Positions 51,544-60,532 are shown, counted from the first letter of the stretch. The stretch is DNA of 64,000 nucleotides from Chitinophagaceae bacterium (GCA_016720565.1 JADKKJ010000001.1:62001-126000); one strand, 5' to 3'. The notes: a model not told the origin generated them from the letters alone. Translations and numbers: made by a program.

Positions 51544-53136
51544 TTACTGTCTTACGAATTTTTCGGTCCATTGGTTCGTATCATCATTGAATTTTATAAT
51601 ATACACTCCGCTGTTCACATTCACAGGGATATTATTCATTCCTTTCTGCAGCCTGCCTTTGCCAGCCAGCTTGCCGGTCATATCGAATACGGCATAATCA
51701 AAGTTTGCAGGACTGGTCACTAACAGGTTGTTGTTTACTAAGTTGCTCAGTAGTTTTGGACGAAGATCATTATTGACATTACGAAGTGTGATCGTATTGG
51801 AGTAATAGGTCTTATCATTATCGAAAGTCACTTTTAACCGGTACTGCACTGCCCCGTTTGTATTGGGCGAATAGGTATAGCTGCGATCCGTTGTATTGGC
51901 AGATACCACTGGTTGGAAATTTCTTCCATCGGTAGAATACTCCAGTACCTGTTCAATGACCTGCTCATCAGCATCAATTACCCAATTCAATTTATGCCTG
52001 TCTGAAACCAGGGCTCCCTGTAACTGAAGGGTTCGCAGGGGAAGGGTAGAAGAGGGTAAGCTGGCCTGAAGGCTGAATGAACCAAGACTGGCATAATTCT
52101 GCGCATATATATTTCCTTTTCCTTCAACTCGAACATAATAAGTACCTGCATTCAGAATGGTATCTATTACAGAGTTAAGCAGCATACCGGGATTATAGGT
52201 ATTAAGTGCCACCTGGGAATTATTAAATAGCGTGATCTGCAGGTCAAGGTCTGAGCCTGTATTCCCGGAGCCGATATTATAAGGAATCGCATTCAATACA
52301 AAACGGTGTTGCTGGGGCAGGCTGAATTTAAACAGATCACCATCGGTGTTTTGTTCAATCACACCATTTATCGTGAATTGATTATTTGTCCAGGTAGCCA
52401 TGTTCGCCAGGTTAAATGCATTGCTATAATCATCCGTTCGGTATGTAAATCCATTGGAACCGGCGGTAATTACAGCCAGGTCACTTTGTATAGAGTTACA
52501 ACCATAAGTATTAGGACCCAGGTTCCAAAGCGTGAAGTTCCTGTAGTAACCCACACCCATGATAGGTGCCCATCCGATCTCGCCGGAACCGGTACCGGAA
52601 TTATAATCGGTGAGTTTAGTACAGGAGGCATCGTATGAGGCCTGGTGATAAAGACCAAGTGTGTGGCCAATTTCATGCGAGGTGGCTTCGGCTATATATT
52701 TTTCATTATAACCCAGCAACGCAGAAAACACCCAGCAGGGAGTATTGTCGCCCCAGGAAAATGAATTTACAAATGAAACTCCGCCGGCATTGCCATACCA
52801 GGCCGACGTAACAGTTAAAATGCACCTCATTCTTTTTGTAACTGGGGCTCCAAGATATTTGGTTGAATCGGTGGTCACGTTTACATTGAACGGACGATAA
52901 TCTTCTGCCACGCGGTTGAATACTGAAACTATCTGGGCATTTGTAAGGCCTGAGGCACCGGCATAAATAGGCCCGGCAAAGTTCCAGGAAGTGTTTTCTA
53001 CGGTCTGGCCATCAAAGTCAAGGAAGATCACCGCAGAGGCAGCTGGATAGCTACTCATAACGGGGACCTGTGCCTGGCTGTATTTCGCGCTGATAAACGC
53101 GATAAACAGCATAATGATCTTAAAATTGGTTTTCAT
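51544..53136 (-). CDS. exported metzincin-type zinc metalloprotease with T9SS sorting domain
   Basis: 530 residues from the ATG at 53136 (signal peptide IIMLFIAFISAKYSQAQ); an upstream TTG is less likely. The zinc site HEIGHTLGLYH (His154, Glu155, His158, His164) and the Met-turn APIMGVGYY mark a metzincin. A pre-peptidase C-terminal-like domain follows (DGDLFKFSLPQQHRFVLNAI, ILNAGTYYVRVEGKGN), then a fibronectin-like segment and a type A sorting domain (KLLSNLVNNNLLV, DMTGKLAGKGRLQKG, GVYIIKFNDD). It should be secreted by T9SS. The exported protein at 53219 lies 82 bases upstream on the same strand. Confidence 0.93.
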   Translation of the reverse strand: MKTNFKIIMLFIAFISAKYSQAQVPVMSSYPAASAVIFLDFDGQTVENTSWNFAGPIYAGASGLTNAQIVSVFNRVAEDYRPFNVNVTTDSTKYLGAPVTKRMRCILTVTSAWYGNAGGVSFVNSFSWGDNTPCWVFSALLGYNEKYIAEATSHEIGHTLGLYHQASYDASCTKLTDYNSGTGSGEIGWAPIMGVGYYRNFTLWNLGPNTYGCNSIQSDLAVITAGSNGFTYRTDDYSNAFNLANMATWTNNQFTINGVIEQNTDGDLFKFSLPQQHRFVLNAIPYNIGSGNTGSDLDLQITLFNNSQVALNTYNPGMLLNSVIDTILNAGTYYVRVEGKGNIYAQNYASLGSFSLQASLPSSTLPLRTLQLQGALVSDRHKLNWVIDADEQVIEQVLEYSTDGRNFQPVVSANTTDRSYTYSPNTNGAVQYRLKVTFDNDKTYYSNTITLRNVNNDLRPKLLSNLVNNNLLVTSPANFDYAVFDMTGKLAGKGRLQKGMNNIPVNVNSGVYIIKFNDDTNQWTEKFVRQ

Positions 53137-53218
53137 AACAAGGATTTTTTTGGTCAGCAAAAGGATGGATATAGGATAACGGATAAAAACGGGTCAGGTA
53201 TTGGAACGTTCAGGATGA

Positions 53219-53689
53219 TTACTCATTAATAAGGTCATAAAAATTCTTTTTTACAAGGAACATTTGCCCCTGCATGTTTTGTAATTCATAAATATCTCCG
53301 TGCTGGAAACTAATGATCCTGCCCAGATAGGAAACAGTTCCATCATCGTTCTGCCTTCTGGTAACCGTGAGTCGGGCACCACTGAAATTGGTAGAACGTA
53401 CAATGGCCGTCTGGAATCCATCGGATCCACGTTCGGACCGGGAGACCAGGTTTCCTTCAAATTTCTGGTTGAGATCTGAAGCGAGACTTAATTGCGTGTT
53501 GCTGCCAACCTGGGTTGTGAAGTAAGACTCCAGTTCAGCAGCATTTAATGCGATCTTGTCGGGGAGATTCCTGAACAGCATTGGTTTGTTCAGATCTGGT
53601 TCGTTGAGCGGTATGCGATTCTGCGCGTTAACAGCGATTCCACTGGTTACAAGCAGTACGCACATAGCGATGGTGCATAGGTTTTTCAT
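53219..53689 (-). CDS. exported protein of unknown function, possible protease partner
   Basis: 156 residues with a clear signal peptide (MKNLCTIAMCVLLVTSGIAV then NAQ). The mature part shows ALNAAELESYFTTQVGS, SLASDLNQKFEGNLVSRS, IVRSTNFSGARLTVTRRQ, TVSYLGRIISFQHGDIYELQ and MFLVKKNFYDLIN, a mix of one helix and several strands. I recognise no family. It precedes the metzincin gene, so a role as inhibitor, chaperone or substrate of the protease is an inference from context only. Confidence 0.82.
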   Translation of the reverse strand: MKNLCTIAMCVLLVTSGIAVNAQNRIPLNEPDLNKPMLFRNLPDKIALNAAELESYFTTQVGSNTQLSLASDLNQKFEGNLVSRSERGSDGFQTAIVRSTNFSGARLTVTRRQNDDGTVSYLGRIISFQHGDIYELQNMQGQMFLVKKNFYDLINE

Positions 53690-53913
53690 CTGACTTGATT
53701 TTAAAAGTCTAATACTAATAGGATATTGTTCAGCAGCCAGGATTGGGCTACAGTTTTCAGTGGGGTCGGTGAGACAAAGATTGATTAGATTTTCAGCGAG
53801 TGCAAGTATTTTAAAAGGAAATGTCAGAAGTTAAGCACTAGTACCTGACAGGAGTACGTAGAATTCCTAAATAAGAGCTGGTGAATTACTAAGCCTGCCT
53901 GCAGACCCGTATA

Positions 53914-54273
53914 TTAATACTGCCCGGTGCTTAGCAATACCAGTGTGCATGCTTCCAGCGGAAGGATATTGTGCTGCCGGGCAAGTTCAGCCAATTCTTC
54001 ATTCTCTGCACCGGGGTTAAAGATGATGCGTTTGGGTTGTAAGGAAAGTATATATTGATAGTATTCCTTCTGGTGCCTGCTATTGAGGTATAAGGTAACC
54101 GTATCTAAATTGTCAAAAGGCAACGGGTGATTCTCTACCCGAACATCAGCAACAGTAGTTTGCTTTCTGCCAACCGCTACCACTTCATGGCCTTCCTGCC
54201 TTAGCCTGTTTATGGCCAGGTAACTATACCTGGATGGATTATCAGATGCGCCTAAGACCAGTGTCTTTTTCAT
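53914..54273 (-). CDS. CoA-binding domain protein (YccU-like)
   Basis: 119 residues forming one Rossmann domain: TLVLGASDNPSRYSYLAINR, GHEVVAVGRKQT, DTVTLYLNSRHQKEYY, RIIFNPGAENEELAELARQH and ILPLEACTLVLL. This is the short CoA_binding_2 family; the ligand is presumably CoA or an acyl-CoA. The start overlaps the stop of the GbsR-type regulator by four bases (ATGA), so the two are translated in a coupled way. Confidence 0.93.
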   Translation of the reverse strand: MKKTLVLGASDNPSRYSYLAINRLRQEGHEVVAVGRKQTTVADVRVENHPLPFDNLDTVTLYLNSRHQKEYYQYILSLQPKRIIFNPGAENEELAELARQHNILPLEACTLVLLSTGQY

Positions 54274-54794
54274 TTCTCTGTTTTTTTATCGATCAATAAG
54301 CGCCATACCCGGCCAAGAAACCAGTTCTCTTCTGCCCGGATCATCAGGTCAAGTGTTTTATCCACCTTATTCCCTATTTTTTTAATATCCTGTATGGTCT
54401 CTGTAAATGCCTTCACCTGTTTTTCCCGGCGGTCGCCTTCCACTTCTTCCAGTTTATTTAATAATTCCAGCATGGGTTCGAGTTCCCGTTTCTTTCGTTC
54501 CCTTGCTATCAGGCGGATCACCTTCCACATATTTTTTTCTGCCGTAAAATATTCCTTTCTTTCTCCGGGCAACAAAATGCGTTCTGCCAAACCCCAATGG
54601 ATCAGTTCACGAATATTCATATTCACATTTCCCCGGCTTATATTCAACTCTTCCATCATGTCATCCTGGGTTAGGGGTTCCGCGCTGGTAAGTAATAAAG
54701 CATGTATCTGGGCCATAGTTCGATTGATGCCCCAATGGGTTCCAAAGGCCCCCCAGCTGCTGATGAATTGTTGCCTGGCTTCCTGTAGTTTCAT
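54270..54794 (-). CDS. GbsR/MarR family transcriptional regulator
   Basis: 174 residues. A winged helix-turn-helix lies in residues about 25-85 (IHALLLTSAEPLTQDDMM, LNISRGNVNMNIRELIHWG, ILLPGERKEYFTAEK), the GbsR pattern, followed by a helical dimerisation tail (LEPMLELLNKLEEVEGDR). GbsR of Bacillus senses choline; the effector here is unknown, and the coupled CoA-binding gene may point to a metabolic signal. The phosphoesterase gene diverges from it and shares the 77-base promoter region. Confidence 0.93.
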   Translation of the reverse strand: MKLQEARQQFISSWGAFGTHWGINRTMAQIHALLLTSAEPLTQDDMMEELNISRGNVNMNIRELIHWGLAERILLPGERKEYFTAEKNMWKVIRLIARERKKRELEPMLELLNKLEEVEGDRREKQVKAFTETIQDIKKIGNKVDKTLDLMIRAEENWFLGRVWRLLIDKKTEK

Positions 54795-54859
54795 AAAAGC
54801 AAAATTAATAATTCTATACTTTCAAGAAATATTGAAAATTTACCATTTCCAGGGAATTC

Positions 54860-54867
54860 TTAATTTG
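54860..54867 (+). promoter_or_regulatory. near-consensus -7 box of the phosphoesterase gene
   Basis: TTAATTTG, one base from TAnnTTTG and identical to the recN box, ends four bases before the ATG at 54872. Confidence 0.35.
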
Positions 54868-54871
54868 CCCT

Positions 54872-56710
54872 ATGCGAAGATGCTTACCTGTCCTGTTCCT
54901 GCTGCTATGCCTGCATGCCCGGGCCCAGCATAAAACCTTCCGATTCGCTTTTATCTCTGATACGCATATAGGCTCGCCGGATGGTTCAGCAGAGGAAGAT
55001 CTGCGAAGGACGGTGCGGGACATCAATACCATGACGGACATTGCTTTTGTGGTCATCACCGGCGACATTACAGAACTGGGAAGGACTGAAGAACTGCAGA
55101 GGGCCAAAAAAATACTGGATAGCCTGCATGTAAAATGGTATATCATACCCGGGAATCATGATTCAGGATGGAGCGAAAGCGGGGGACTGATGTTTACCCG
55201 CATTTTTGGGAGCGAGCGTTTCAGTTTTGAATACGAGGGAATAAGATTTGTTGGCTGCGCTTCTGGTCCCTACCTGCGCATGAGCGATGGGCATGTGCCA
55301 AGAGACGCGGTGAATTGGCTGGATAGTGAGCTTAAAACCCTTAAGAAAGATCAGCCCCTGGTATTCCTGAATCATTATCCAATCAACGACCAGCTCGATA
55401 ACTGGTATGAGATCACCGACCGCCTTCATCTTTATAATACCTGGGCTATTTTATGCGGTCATGGTCATACCAACAAGGCCTTTGATTTTGAAGGTATACC
55501 CGGTGTAATGGGTCGATCGAACCTCAGGGCCAAACAACCATTGGGAGGTTATAACCTGGTGGATGTGAGGAATGACTCCATCCTTTTTTCAGAAAGGAAA
55601 CCTGAACTCAGGACATTGGCCCCATGGACCCGTGTACTGGTCCAAACGCATCATTATGATCCCGACCCCATTTACCTCAGGCCCGATTTCAGGATCAATG
55701 ACCAATACCCGCAGGTAAAAGAAAAATGGAGTTTTTCCTCTTCCGGTAATATCATTTCCACTCCGATGGTAAGTGAAGAAGGTAATATTATAGTGGGCAG
55801 CCAGATCGGAGAAATGCTTTGCCTTGATGCCAATGGAAAAAAACGCTGGAGCTATATGGCAGAGGGTCCTGTCTATTCTTCACCCATTGGATATAAAGGA
55901 AAGGTCATTTTTGGCGGAGCCGATGGATATTTATATGTACTGAATGAAAAAGATGGCTCGTTGATATGGAAAAAACAAACAAATGCTCCTGTCCTGGGTT
56001 CACCTGTGATATCCGGAAAAAATATTTGCATTGGGGGATCAGAAAAATATTTTGCGTTTGATCTTGAATCAGGAAATGAAGCCTGGAGTTTTCCATTGGA
56101 AGGACCCGTGATGGGATCCACTACGATTTATAAAAATGCTTTGGTATTTGGCGCCTGGGATACTTATCTCTATTGCATTGACGCTTCAACCGGTAAGCTG
56201 ATCTGGAAATGGAACAATGGATCAGCTATTCGTAATTACTCACCCGCCTCCTGTATTCCAATTATAATTAATGATGTGGTCTATGTAGTGGCACCTGACC
56301 GTTACATCAGCGCGATCGATTTTAATGATGGTAAGACGATCTGGCGCAATAACGATACAAGGGTAAGGGAATCAAATGGCGTTTCTCTGGATGGAAAATG
56401 GATATATGCCAAGACCATGCAGGATTCTATTGTGGCCTATCGTCCTTCAAGGGAAAAACAATCGGCTGCATGGATGATGAATGCTGGTTTTGGATACGAG
56501 CATGTACCCTCCATGCTCATCGAAAAACAAGGGGCCGTATTCTTTGGTACCCGAAGCGGCGTGGTCTATTCTATCGACCCTCTTAAACATACCGTTAACT
56601 GGGCGCATAAGATCGATAACTCTATGGTCAATACAGTAAGGCCAATAGATAAGAAAAATGTGGTGGTATCAACGATGGATGGAAAACTGGTGCTACTCAC
56701 GGTCCGTTGA
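54872..56710 (+). CDS. exported metallophosphoesterase fused to a PQQ-like beta-propeller
   Basis: 612 residues with a signal peptide (CLPVLFLLLCLHARAQ). Calcineurin-like motifs are complete: DTH (30-32), GD (64-65), GNHD (94-97), NHYP, and CGHGHTN near 193. From residue about 270 onward come six or so PQQ-like blades (FSSSGNIISTPMVSEEGNII, GKKRWSYMAEGPVYSSPIG, GSLIWKKQTNAPVLGSPVI, GNEAWSFPLEGPVMGST, TGKLIWKWNNGSAIRNYSPA, DGKTIWRNNDTRVRES). The propeller may position a substrate or partner for the phosphoesterase. Substrate unknown. Divergent from the GbsR gene. Confidence 0.94.
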   Translation: MRRCLPVLFLLLCLHARAQHKTFRFAFISDTHIGSPDGSAEEDLRRTVRDINTMTDIAFVVITGDITELGRTEELQRAKKILDSLHVKWYIIPGNHDSGWSESGGLMFTRIFGSERFSFEYEGIRFVGCASGPYLRMSDGHVPRDAVNWLDSELKTLKKDQPLVFLNHYPINDQLDNWYEITDRLHLYNTWAILCGHGHTNKAFDFEGIPGVMGRSNLRAKQPLGGYNLVDVRNDSILFSERKPELRTLAPWTRVLVQTHHYDPDPIYLRPDFRINDQYPQVKEKWSFSSSGNIISTPMVSEEGNIIVGSQIGEMLCLDANGKKRWSYMAEGPVYSSPIGYKGKVIFGGADGYLYVLNEKDGSLIWKKQTNAPVLGSPVISGKNICIGGSEKYFAFDLESGNEAWSFPLEGPVMGSTTIYKNALVFGAWDTYLYCIDASTGKLIWKWNNGSAIRNYSPASCIPIIINDVVYVVAPDRYISAIDFNDGKTIWRNNDTRVRESNGVSLDGKWIYAKTMQDSIVAYRPSREKQSAAWMMNAGFGYEHVPSMLIEKQGAVFFGTRSGVVYSIDPLKHTVNWAHKIDNSMVNTVRPIDKKNVVVSTMDGKLVLLTVR

Positions 56711-56911
56711 AATGCCGGTAGAATTTTTCTTTTGACGGCTGCGGAAAATCGCAATTGCCAGATAAAAGAAACAACCTAATCCCAGGGATACTGCACCTGT
56801 ATTAAGCAGGAAATAATTAACGTTTCCGTCAAGAAAGAGCATACCAGCAGTAAAAAGCAGGAAACTAATTCCTGTTACTAATAAGAGGTTCACTGGTGAA
56901 AAATCTTTCAT
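56693..56911 (-). CDS. small two-helix membrane protein
   Basis: 72 residues with two hydrophobic segments (LLLVTGISFLLFTAGMLFL and TGAVSLGLGCFFYLAIAIF) and a basic tail RSRQKKN. No family recognised. Its 3' end overlaps the phosphoesterase gene by 18 bases in antiparallel fashion. The two clean membrane segments and ATG start make it plausible, but it could be spurious. Confidence 0.5.
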   Translation of the reverse strand: MKDFSPVNLLLVTGISFLLFTAGMLFLDGNVNYFLLNTGAVSLGLGCFFYLAIAIFRSRQKKNSTGISTDRE

Positions 56912-57045
56912 ATATGATCAGGCATCAAAATGGGGACCTTTTTCAAAAATAAAACAAGAAATTTGCCATTCATTCAGATTGCCGTGATTACAAGTAAAGT
57001 TTAAGTATTAGTACTTAGATTCAATACCATTTATCCCGGAATTAA

Positions 57046-58644
57046 CTATAGAAAGAGGCTGATAGGATTTTCGAGGAATTTCTTGAATGATTGTAAAAAT
57101 GCAGCCCCGGTAGCGCCATCAACTGAGCGGTGATCGCAGCTAAGCGTGATCTTCATTATATTACTTACCCCAAAACCATCTCCTTTTTTCTGAACCACTT
57201 CTTTGATCCGGCCTACAGCCATGATGCAACTATCAGGTGGATTGATGATGGCGGTAAATTCTTCAATATCCATCATACCCAGGTTAGATATCGTAAAAGT
57301 ATTACCTGTAAATTCCTGAGGCTGAAGTTTTTTATTACGGGCCTTGCCACTGAGTTCTTTGCTTTCTGCTGCGATCTGCGGCAGGCCTTTCTGATCTGCA
57401 AATTTTATTACAGGTACGATCAACCCGTCTTCAATAGCCACCGCGATACCGATATGAATATGATGGTTGCGGCGGATCTTATCGCCAAGCCAGGATGAAT
57501 TTACAGCCGGATGCTGGCGTAGTGCCAGGGCCGCAGCTTTTACCACCAGGTCGTTAAAGCTGATCTTTACCGGACTGATCTCATTGAGTTGGGTTCTTGC
57601 GGCTATAGCATTGTCCATATTTATCTCCATGCTGAGGTAAAAATGGGGAGCGCTGAATTTACTTTCTGACAAACGTTTGGCGATCACATTCCTCATCTGG
57701 GAATTTGGAATATCGGTATAACCTTCTTCGCCATTCACTGCTGCAAAAACCGGAAGGGCAGCAGCCGGTTTCTCGGGGGTCGTTACCTGGGCAGGGGGTT
57801 GGTAAGTATCCACATCTGCTTTCACGATCCTTCCTCCATCTCCTGAACCATGCAGTTTATTCAGGTCTATTCCTTTTTCACTGGCCAGTTTTTTTGCCAG
57901 GGGAGACGCTTTTATACGGCCATTAGAGCTGCTGGTATTCGTATCAGTTTTTACAGTAGTTGGCGCTGGGGCTGCTGCGGTTTCCTTAACAGGGGTTGCT
58001 GCTGTTGGGGCATTGCCTTCTTTCAGCGCGTTTACAATGGCTTCCACATCCACTTTTGTCTTATCGCCGATGATACAAAGCAGCCCGTTCACCGGAATTT
58101 TCTCTCCTTTCTGCGCGCCTATATGAAGCAGGGTACCATTCTTATAACTTTCCAGTTCCATAGTGGCCTTGTCGGTTTCGATCTCAGCCAGTATCTCTCC
58201 TTTTTTAACTGTATCACCCACATTCTTATGCCAGCTGGCTATTACGCCTACTTCCATTGTATCACTGAGTCTTGGCATCAACACCACTTCTTCCATAGAG
58301 GAAACATCTAAGGGATGGCTTGATTTTTCCGCAGGTTTTGCAGGGGATGGTTCTGCGGCAGGAGCGGCAGGGGCTGATCCGCCAATAAGCGAAGAGATGT
58401 CCTCCCCGGGCTTTCCCACAATGGCCAGCAACTGGTCAACATCGATCTTGCTGCCTTTGTCGCCGCCTATATGCAATAATGTGCCGTCTTTATAGCTTTC
58501 CAGTTCCATGGTCGCCTTATCTGTTTCGATCTCAGCGAGCAATTCACCTTTTTTAACCGAATCACCTATTTTTTTATGCCAGGCTGCGATAACTCCTTCA
58601 GTCATCGTATCGCTAAGCCGGGGCATCAATATCACTTCCGCCAT
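57046..58644 (-). CDS. dihydrolipoamide acetyltransferase (E2) of pyruvate dehydrogenase
   Basis: 532 residues. Two lipoyl domains (about 1-80 and 117-195) each with the modified lysine in ETDKATMELES (Lys43, Lys159), Ala/Pro-rich linkers, a peripheral subunit-binding domain (KASPLAKKLASEKGIDLNKL) and the catalytic domain with the terminal motif DHRSVDGATGA. The E2 core takes acetyl groups from E1 and passes them to CoA. E1 and E3 genes are not in the window. The two lipoyl domains are nearly identical in sequence, so their antisense frames look alike and are shadows. Confidence 0.97.
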   Translation of the reverse strand: MAEVILMPRLSDTMTEGVIAAWHKKIGDSVKKGELLAEIETDKATMELESYKDGTLLHIGGDKGSKIDVDQLLAIVGKPGEDISSLIGGSAPAAPAAEPSPAKPAEKSSHPLDVSSMEEVVLMPRLSDTMEVGVIASWHKNVGDTVKKGEILAEIETDKATMELESYKNGTLLHIGAQKGEKIPVNGLLCIIGDKTKVDVEAIVNALKEGNAPTAATPVKETAAAPAPTTVKTDTNTSSSNGRIKASPLAKKLASEKGIDLNKLHGSGDGGRIVKADVDTYQPPAQVTTPEKPAAALPVFAAVNGEEGYTDIPNSQMRNVIAKRLSESKFSAPHFYLSMEINMDNAIAARTQLNEISPVKISFNDLVVKAAALALRQHPAVNSSWLGDKIRRNHHIHIGIAVAIEDGLIVPVIKFADQKGLPQIAAESKELSGKARNKKLQPQEFTGNTFTISNLGMMDIEEFTAIINPPDSCIMAVGRIKEVVQKKGDGFGVSNIMKITLSCDHRSVDGATGAAFLQSFKKFLENPISLFL

Positions 58645-58648
58645 TGAA

Positions 58649-58663
58649 GGTCAAATTTTGACC
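58649..58663. repeat. 15-base palindrome just upstream of the E2 start
   Basis: GGTCAAA T TTTGACC, 7-bp arms, begins four bases before the ATG at 58644. It would cover the initiation region of the E2 gene; operator or mRNA hairpin are both possible. Confidence 0.35.
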
Positions 58664-58709
58664 GAAATTAAGGCTTTATTTAGTATCAGGGAAGGGAGTT
58701 TCAGAAAGC

Positions 58710-60491
58710 TCAATAATCCAATTCCAGTCGGAGTCGGTCTTTCAATTCTTTTATCTGCGGATATTGATCCGCCATTTTCAGGAACTGTTCTTTGGAGCTA
58801 AGGGGGATCTCCACGGGTTCACGGCTGTCAGGGTTCTCTTCCACCACCACCGAGAACTGCAGTCCGCGATTTTTCAATTTTTCAATTAAAAATGAAAACA
58901 GGCGATTCCGGTTCTGTTCGATGAACTGTTTTTCGATATTATTGGCCGTTATGGCTTCAAAAGAATGTGGTTCTTTTATTCTTAGCTGGGCCAGATTGAA
59001 TGGTTGCACTGCGGGGCTTTTCTCTTTCCGCAGTATCTCTACAAAATCAAACCAGGCTTTTTTTAGTTCATCCTGCTGTAATGGATTTGCCAGTTCCTCC
59101 GTTCCAAACTGGCCATTTTGTTTCACCTGCTGGCGAATGGACTCCAGGCTTTTTAGTTTGGAAGCTTTTGCAGTTGTTATCGCGGGGGCAATTACTTCGG
59201 AAACGCTTGCAGGAACGGAGGGCTTTGAAGGGATGTTGGCTTTTTGTTCTTCAATGATCAGTTTGGCACCGTTTGTTTGGGCTGGCTTTTCTATGGTTTC
59301 TGGTCCAAACGGGCGTATGGCCCTAACCCTGAAAGCCTGTGGCGTATCACTCAGTTTTTTTTTTACTACCTGGGTTCCTGCTGAGCTCAGTTCAATGGCC
59401 TGTTGCAGATAACAAAGCCTTATAAGGGCCAGTTCCACATGCAGCCTTCTGTTTCGCGCCGATTTATAACCGATCTCAGCTTCGGTAAGTATATTCAGCG
59501 CGCTGAGTAATAAGGCAGGGGAAATTTTCTTTGCCGCAGTTTTATACCTCTCACGGAAACTCTCAACGACATCCAGCAATACAACGGCTTTATCATCCTT
59601 GCATACTAAAAGGTTACGGATGAATTCTGCCATACCATTCAATACCATGTCTCCCTCAAATCCTTTCCTGTTTATTTCATCATAGGAGAGCAGGGCGCCC
59701 GAAAGGTCCTGGTTCTGTATCTGGTCCATAAGCCTGAAATAGGCATCTTCATCCAGTATGTTCAGGTGTTCGGAGGTGTTCGTGTAATTGAGTTCACCGT
59801 TGGTAAAACTCACGATCTTATCCATCATGCTCAGCGCATCCCGCATACAGCCTTCGCTTTTCTGCGCGATCAGGTGAAGGGAGGCATCGTCCGCTTTTAT
59901 ATCTTCTTTATTGCAGATCTCCCGCAGATGAGCCACCGTATCCATGGTCGTGATCCGCTTAAAATCGAAGATCTGGCAGCGACTGAGGATAGTGGGAAGG
60001 ATCTTATGTTTTTCTGTAGTGGCTAAAATAAAGATCACATAAGGCGGGGGCTCTTCCAGCGTTTTCAAGAACGCGTTAAAAGCCGCGGAACTGAGCATGT
60101 GAACCTCATCTATCACATATACCTTATACCTGCCGGTCTGAGGCACATATCTTACCTGCTCAACCAGTTCACGGATATCGTCTACAGAATTATTGGAGGC
60201 GCCATCCAGTTCAAAATAATTTAAAGAAGCTCCGTCATTAAAGGATTTGCAGGTGCTGCATTCATTGCAGGCTTCTCCTTCAGGGGTGATGTTCTCGCAA
60301 TTGATGGCCTTGGCAAGGATCCTGGCACAGGTGGTCTTTCCAACCCCACGCGGGCCACAGAACAAAAATGCATGGGCCAGCTGATCATGCCTGATAGCAT
60401 TTTTCAGCGTGGTGGTGATATGCGCTTGTCCCACCACGGTATCAAAGGTCACTGGCCTGTATTTCCTTGCGGAAACAATGAATTTTTCCAT
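58710..60491 (-). CDS. dnaX: DNA polymerase III subunits gamma/tau
   Basis: 593 residues from the ATG at 60491 (MEKFIVSARKYRPVTFDTVV). Clamp-loader ATPase: Walker A GPRGVGKT (46-53), zinc cysteines 65, 75, 78 and 81, Walker B KVYVIDEVHMLS, sensor 1 FILATTEKHKILPTILSR. Domain III follows to about residue 370, then a linker and a tau-like C-terminal region that binds polymerase and helicase. Codons 376-379 lie on an A10 tract (59355-59364) where slippage by one base either way gives an immediate stop, predicting a 379-381-residue gamma form. DnaX loads the sliding clamp at the fork. Confidence 0.97.
   Translation of the reverse strand: MEKFIVSARKYRPVTFDTVVGQAHITTTLKNAIRHDQLAHAFLFCGPRGVGKTTCARILAKAINCENITPEGEACNECSTCKSFNDGASLNYFELDGASNNSVDDIRELVEQVRYVPQTGRYKVYVIDEVHMLSSAAFNAFLKTLEEPPPYVIFILATTEKHKILPTILSRCQIFDFKRITTMDTVAHLREICNKEDIKADDASLHLIAQKSEGCMRDALSMMDKIVSFTNGELNYTNTSEHLNILDEDAYFRLMDQIQNQDLSGALLSYDEINRKGFEGDMVLNGMAEFIRNLLVCKDDKAVVLLDVVESFRERYKTAAKKISPALLLSALNILTEAEIGYKSARNRRLHVELALIRLCYLQQAIELSSAGTQVVKKKLSDTPQAFRVRAIRPFGPETIEKPAQTNGAKLIIEEQKANIPSKPSVPASVSEVIAPAITTAKASKLKSLESIRQQVKQNGQFGTEELANPLQQDELKKAWFDFVEILRKEKSPAVQPFNLAQLRIKEPHSFEAITANNIEKQFIEQNRNRLFSFLIEKLKNRGLQFSVVVEENPDSREPVEIPLSSKEQFLKMADQYPQIKELKDRLRLELDY
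59355..59364 (-). other. A10 slippery tract in dnaX (predicted gamma/tau slippage site)
   Basis: On the coding strand GTA GTA AAA AAA AAA CTG AGT GAT. One extra A gives AAA ACT GAG TGA (stop after Glu381); one missing A gives AAC TGA (stop after Asn379). It lies just after the end of the conserved clamp-loader domain III. Confidence 0.7.
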
Positions 60492-60515
60492 TACGGTTCT
60501 CCTGCGGTTAGACGA

Positions 60516-60523
60516 CAAATGTA
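60516..60523 (-). promoter_or_regulatory. -7 box of dnaX
   Basis: TACATTTG on the minus strand, exact TAnnTTTG, 24 bases before the ATG at 60491. The short leader includes AGGAG about six bases before the start, one of the few clear Shine-Dalgarno sequences here. Confidence 0.45.
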
Positions 60524-60532
60524 AGCAATCGG

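Noticed and set aside
53826..57017. Shared 15-base motif (RGTACTARTRCTTAA form) upstream of the genes at 53219 and 56693
   Set aside because: 12 of 15 bases match, but by rough estimate that is expected by chance for two regions of this length.
58163..58801. Two similar plus-strand frames (LSVSISAS...) that look like a duplicated gene
   Set aside because: They are antisense to the two near-identical lipoyl domains of the E2 gene.
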